Assembly (NCBI RefSeq): GCF_002775205.1
Contig: NC_036460.1
Coordinates: 17,078,402 to 17,142,401, forward strand
Direction of reading: 5' to 3'
Source of the DNA: Xiphophorus maculatus
Taxonomy: Eukaryota > Chordata > Actinopteri > Cyprinodontiformes > Poeciliidae
DNA: 64,000 bases
Shown here piece by piece: positions 62,795 to 64,000 of the stretch. Every line of letters begins with the position of its first letter. Position 1 is the stretch's first letter. Made by a program: the position numbers and the translations under genes. A model generated the notes under the pieces. That model did no database searches. It was not told the DNA's origin and was given only the letters and a program-made list of their open reading frames with translations.

Positions 62795-62822
62795 GGTTTT
62801 TTGAGCAATTCCTCAAAAAACC
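62795..62822. repeat. perfect 11-bp inverted repeat, 6-nt loop
   Basis: ggttttttgag (62795-62805) and its exact reverse complement (62812-62822). A flanking ggaattgct / agcaattcc pair gives an alternative hairpin. Confidence 0.8.
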
Positions 62823-64000
62823 GAGGAATGGGTATCATTTAAACAAAAATTAGTACTACAGCAGCCAGCAGCCAGAGAGATCTCAGCTTATGTTTAATGG
62901 ACCAAATAAGCATAACGCTTGAGAACAATTATCTTGGAAGAAATAGCCTCTTAAAATCTTCACCTTAGAAGTCTCAAAACATTTTAAGCTAAGATGGTGT
63001 CAGAAACTTTTACACTGATTCACTTTTGTGCAATTCAGTTGTTTATGTAGATGCCTATGGCTCTTATTATGGGAAGCCATCAATTAGAAATATGGCCTGC
63101 AGTCTGTTGCCAATTATTACTCAGTCCATATAGCACTGGAAAGGAGTACACAGAAATCCATGGAAATGTATTCACATTGATAGCTATGACTGAAGTTATT
63201 TTAGATGGCTGAAATCTGCTCTGAAATAAGATGTAGAATTGGCTAGACTCCTAAACAAAGCAATTCAAGTTTATTTGTGTTGTATAATTTTTACACAGGT
63301 TAATTTTAAAAAGATTGGTTTTACTGCTACCAATAAGATACTGACTGCTGATAACCATGTCCCAGACCCCATTTAAAAAACAACCACTTTTCCTGTATCT
63401 TAAATGTAAAACAGTCATATTAACATTATAAAGGTGTCTGCATACTTCTCAGTGTCGGCACATGCCCATATCCATTCTGTGAATGGAGTATGATACTCAC
63501 TTTGAGAGATAAATACTTTTCACAATAACCCCATAGATGTTAGGCCACAAACCAAAGATCTGTGACAGATTGGCTCAAGTGATGAAATCAAGCATACTAC
63601 AAGTGTCAAATGCATAGAGCTCATTCCAAAATGTTAGTCTCCTATGTCATTATGTCTTCTGAAAGGCAAATATGCAGAATGTTACAAACATAGAACTGTT
63701 TATTACATTTCTGTTTGAGTTCAGAAGAGCCAAGAACGAGAATAGTAAAAAATAAGAGAAATGGGAATGTCCTCAGTTAGACATTTCCCAAAGAAAGCTA
63801 AATCTTAAAGGGTAATAAAAGTTGTGCAATTGCAGCCATTGCAGTGGTCATCTGCTCTGTCAGCAGAATGAGGTTTGAACCACATTAAATCTCATGAGTC
63901 AAAGCTTTCAGCTAATTAGCAGCAAGGAACCACCAGCGACCTGCTGTAAGAACCATTATTTTTCTTTAACCATCTTCATGTCCAGATGCCATTTAGTGAC

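Larger units (their letters stand above)
46764..64000. other. sphkap: 17-kb region without coding exons, probably 5' intron of SPHKAP
   Basis: No exon with homology I can name was found on either strand. SPHKAP still needs an upstream exon for its N-terminus, and the first exon in the window begins in phase 0 behind a good acceptor, so this is most simply intron. It contains scattered repeats (48150-48240, 52020-52225, 62515-62725), hairpins (54856-54978, 55315-55350, 62795-62822) and a small tandem duplication (59525-59564). Conserved non-coding enhancers could be present but cannot be recognised from one sequence. Confidence 0.6.

Noticed and set aside
1-64000. CRISPR arrays, bacterial operons, rRNA or tRNA genes
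   Set aside because: No regularly spaced direct repeats, no cloverleaf candidates and no prokaryotic gene organisation were seen.

Overview
The window is vertebrate nuclear DNA, almost certainly from a teleost fish. It is AT-rich, has intron-split genes with GT-AG junctions, and carries fish-type interspersed repeats (Tc1/mariner-like remnants and short inverted-repeat elements). No prokaryotic features, rRNA, tRNA or CRISPR arrays were seen. The exact species cannot be read from the sequence.

Gene order, left to right: (1) AGFG1, plus strand, 759-12953, lacking only its N-terminal ArfGAP exons, which lie left of the window. (2) Two complete SLC19A3-like thiamine-transporter genes in head-to-tail tandem on the minus strand: copy A (14253-17156, 488 aa) and copy B (17448-21727, 482 aa), with only 291 bp between B's stop codon and A's start codon. 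(3) DAW1, plus strand, 22907-29744, complete in 13 coding exons and 415 aa, the same length as the human protein as I recall it. (4) SPHKAP, minus strand, 33484-46763, lacking its first coding exon(s), with the typical single giant exon (40981-44317). The final 17 kb (46764-64000) shows no coding exon and is most simply a 5' intron of SPHKAP. The order AGFG1 - SLC19A3 - DAW1 - SPHKAP matches human 2q36.3, so this is a conserved syntenic block; CCL20, which sits between SLC19A3 and DAW1 in human, is not seen.

The genes do not form a pathway. AGFG1 is an endocytic/nucleoporin-like adaptor, SLC19A3 a vitamin transporter, DAW1 a ciliary dynein assembly factor and SPHKAP a PKA anchoring protein. 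All coding exons could be chained with consistent splice phases.

The most notable signals are: a near-perfect RFX X-box abutting a forkhead site just upstream of the DAW1 ATG; tandem SLC19A3 paralogs that share four intron positions but differ at five others; a very compact A/B intergenic region with a poly(A) signal 9 nt after B's stop; and a recurring pattern of short, perfect, small-loop inverted repeats in non-coding DNA across the window, including a cluster at 54856-54978.
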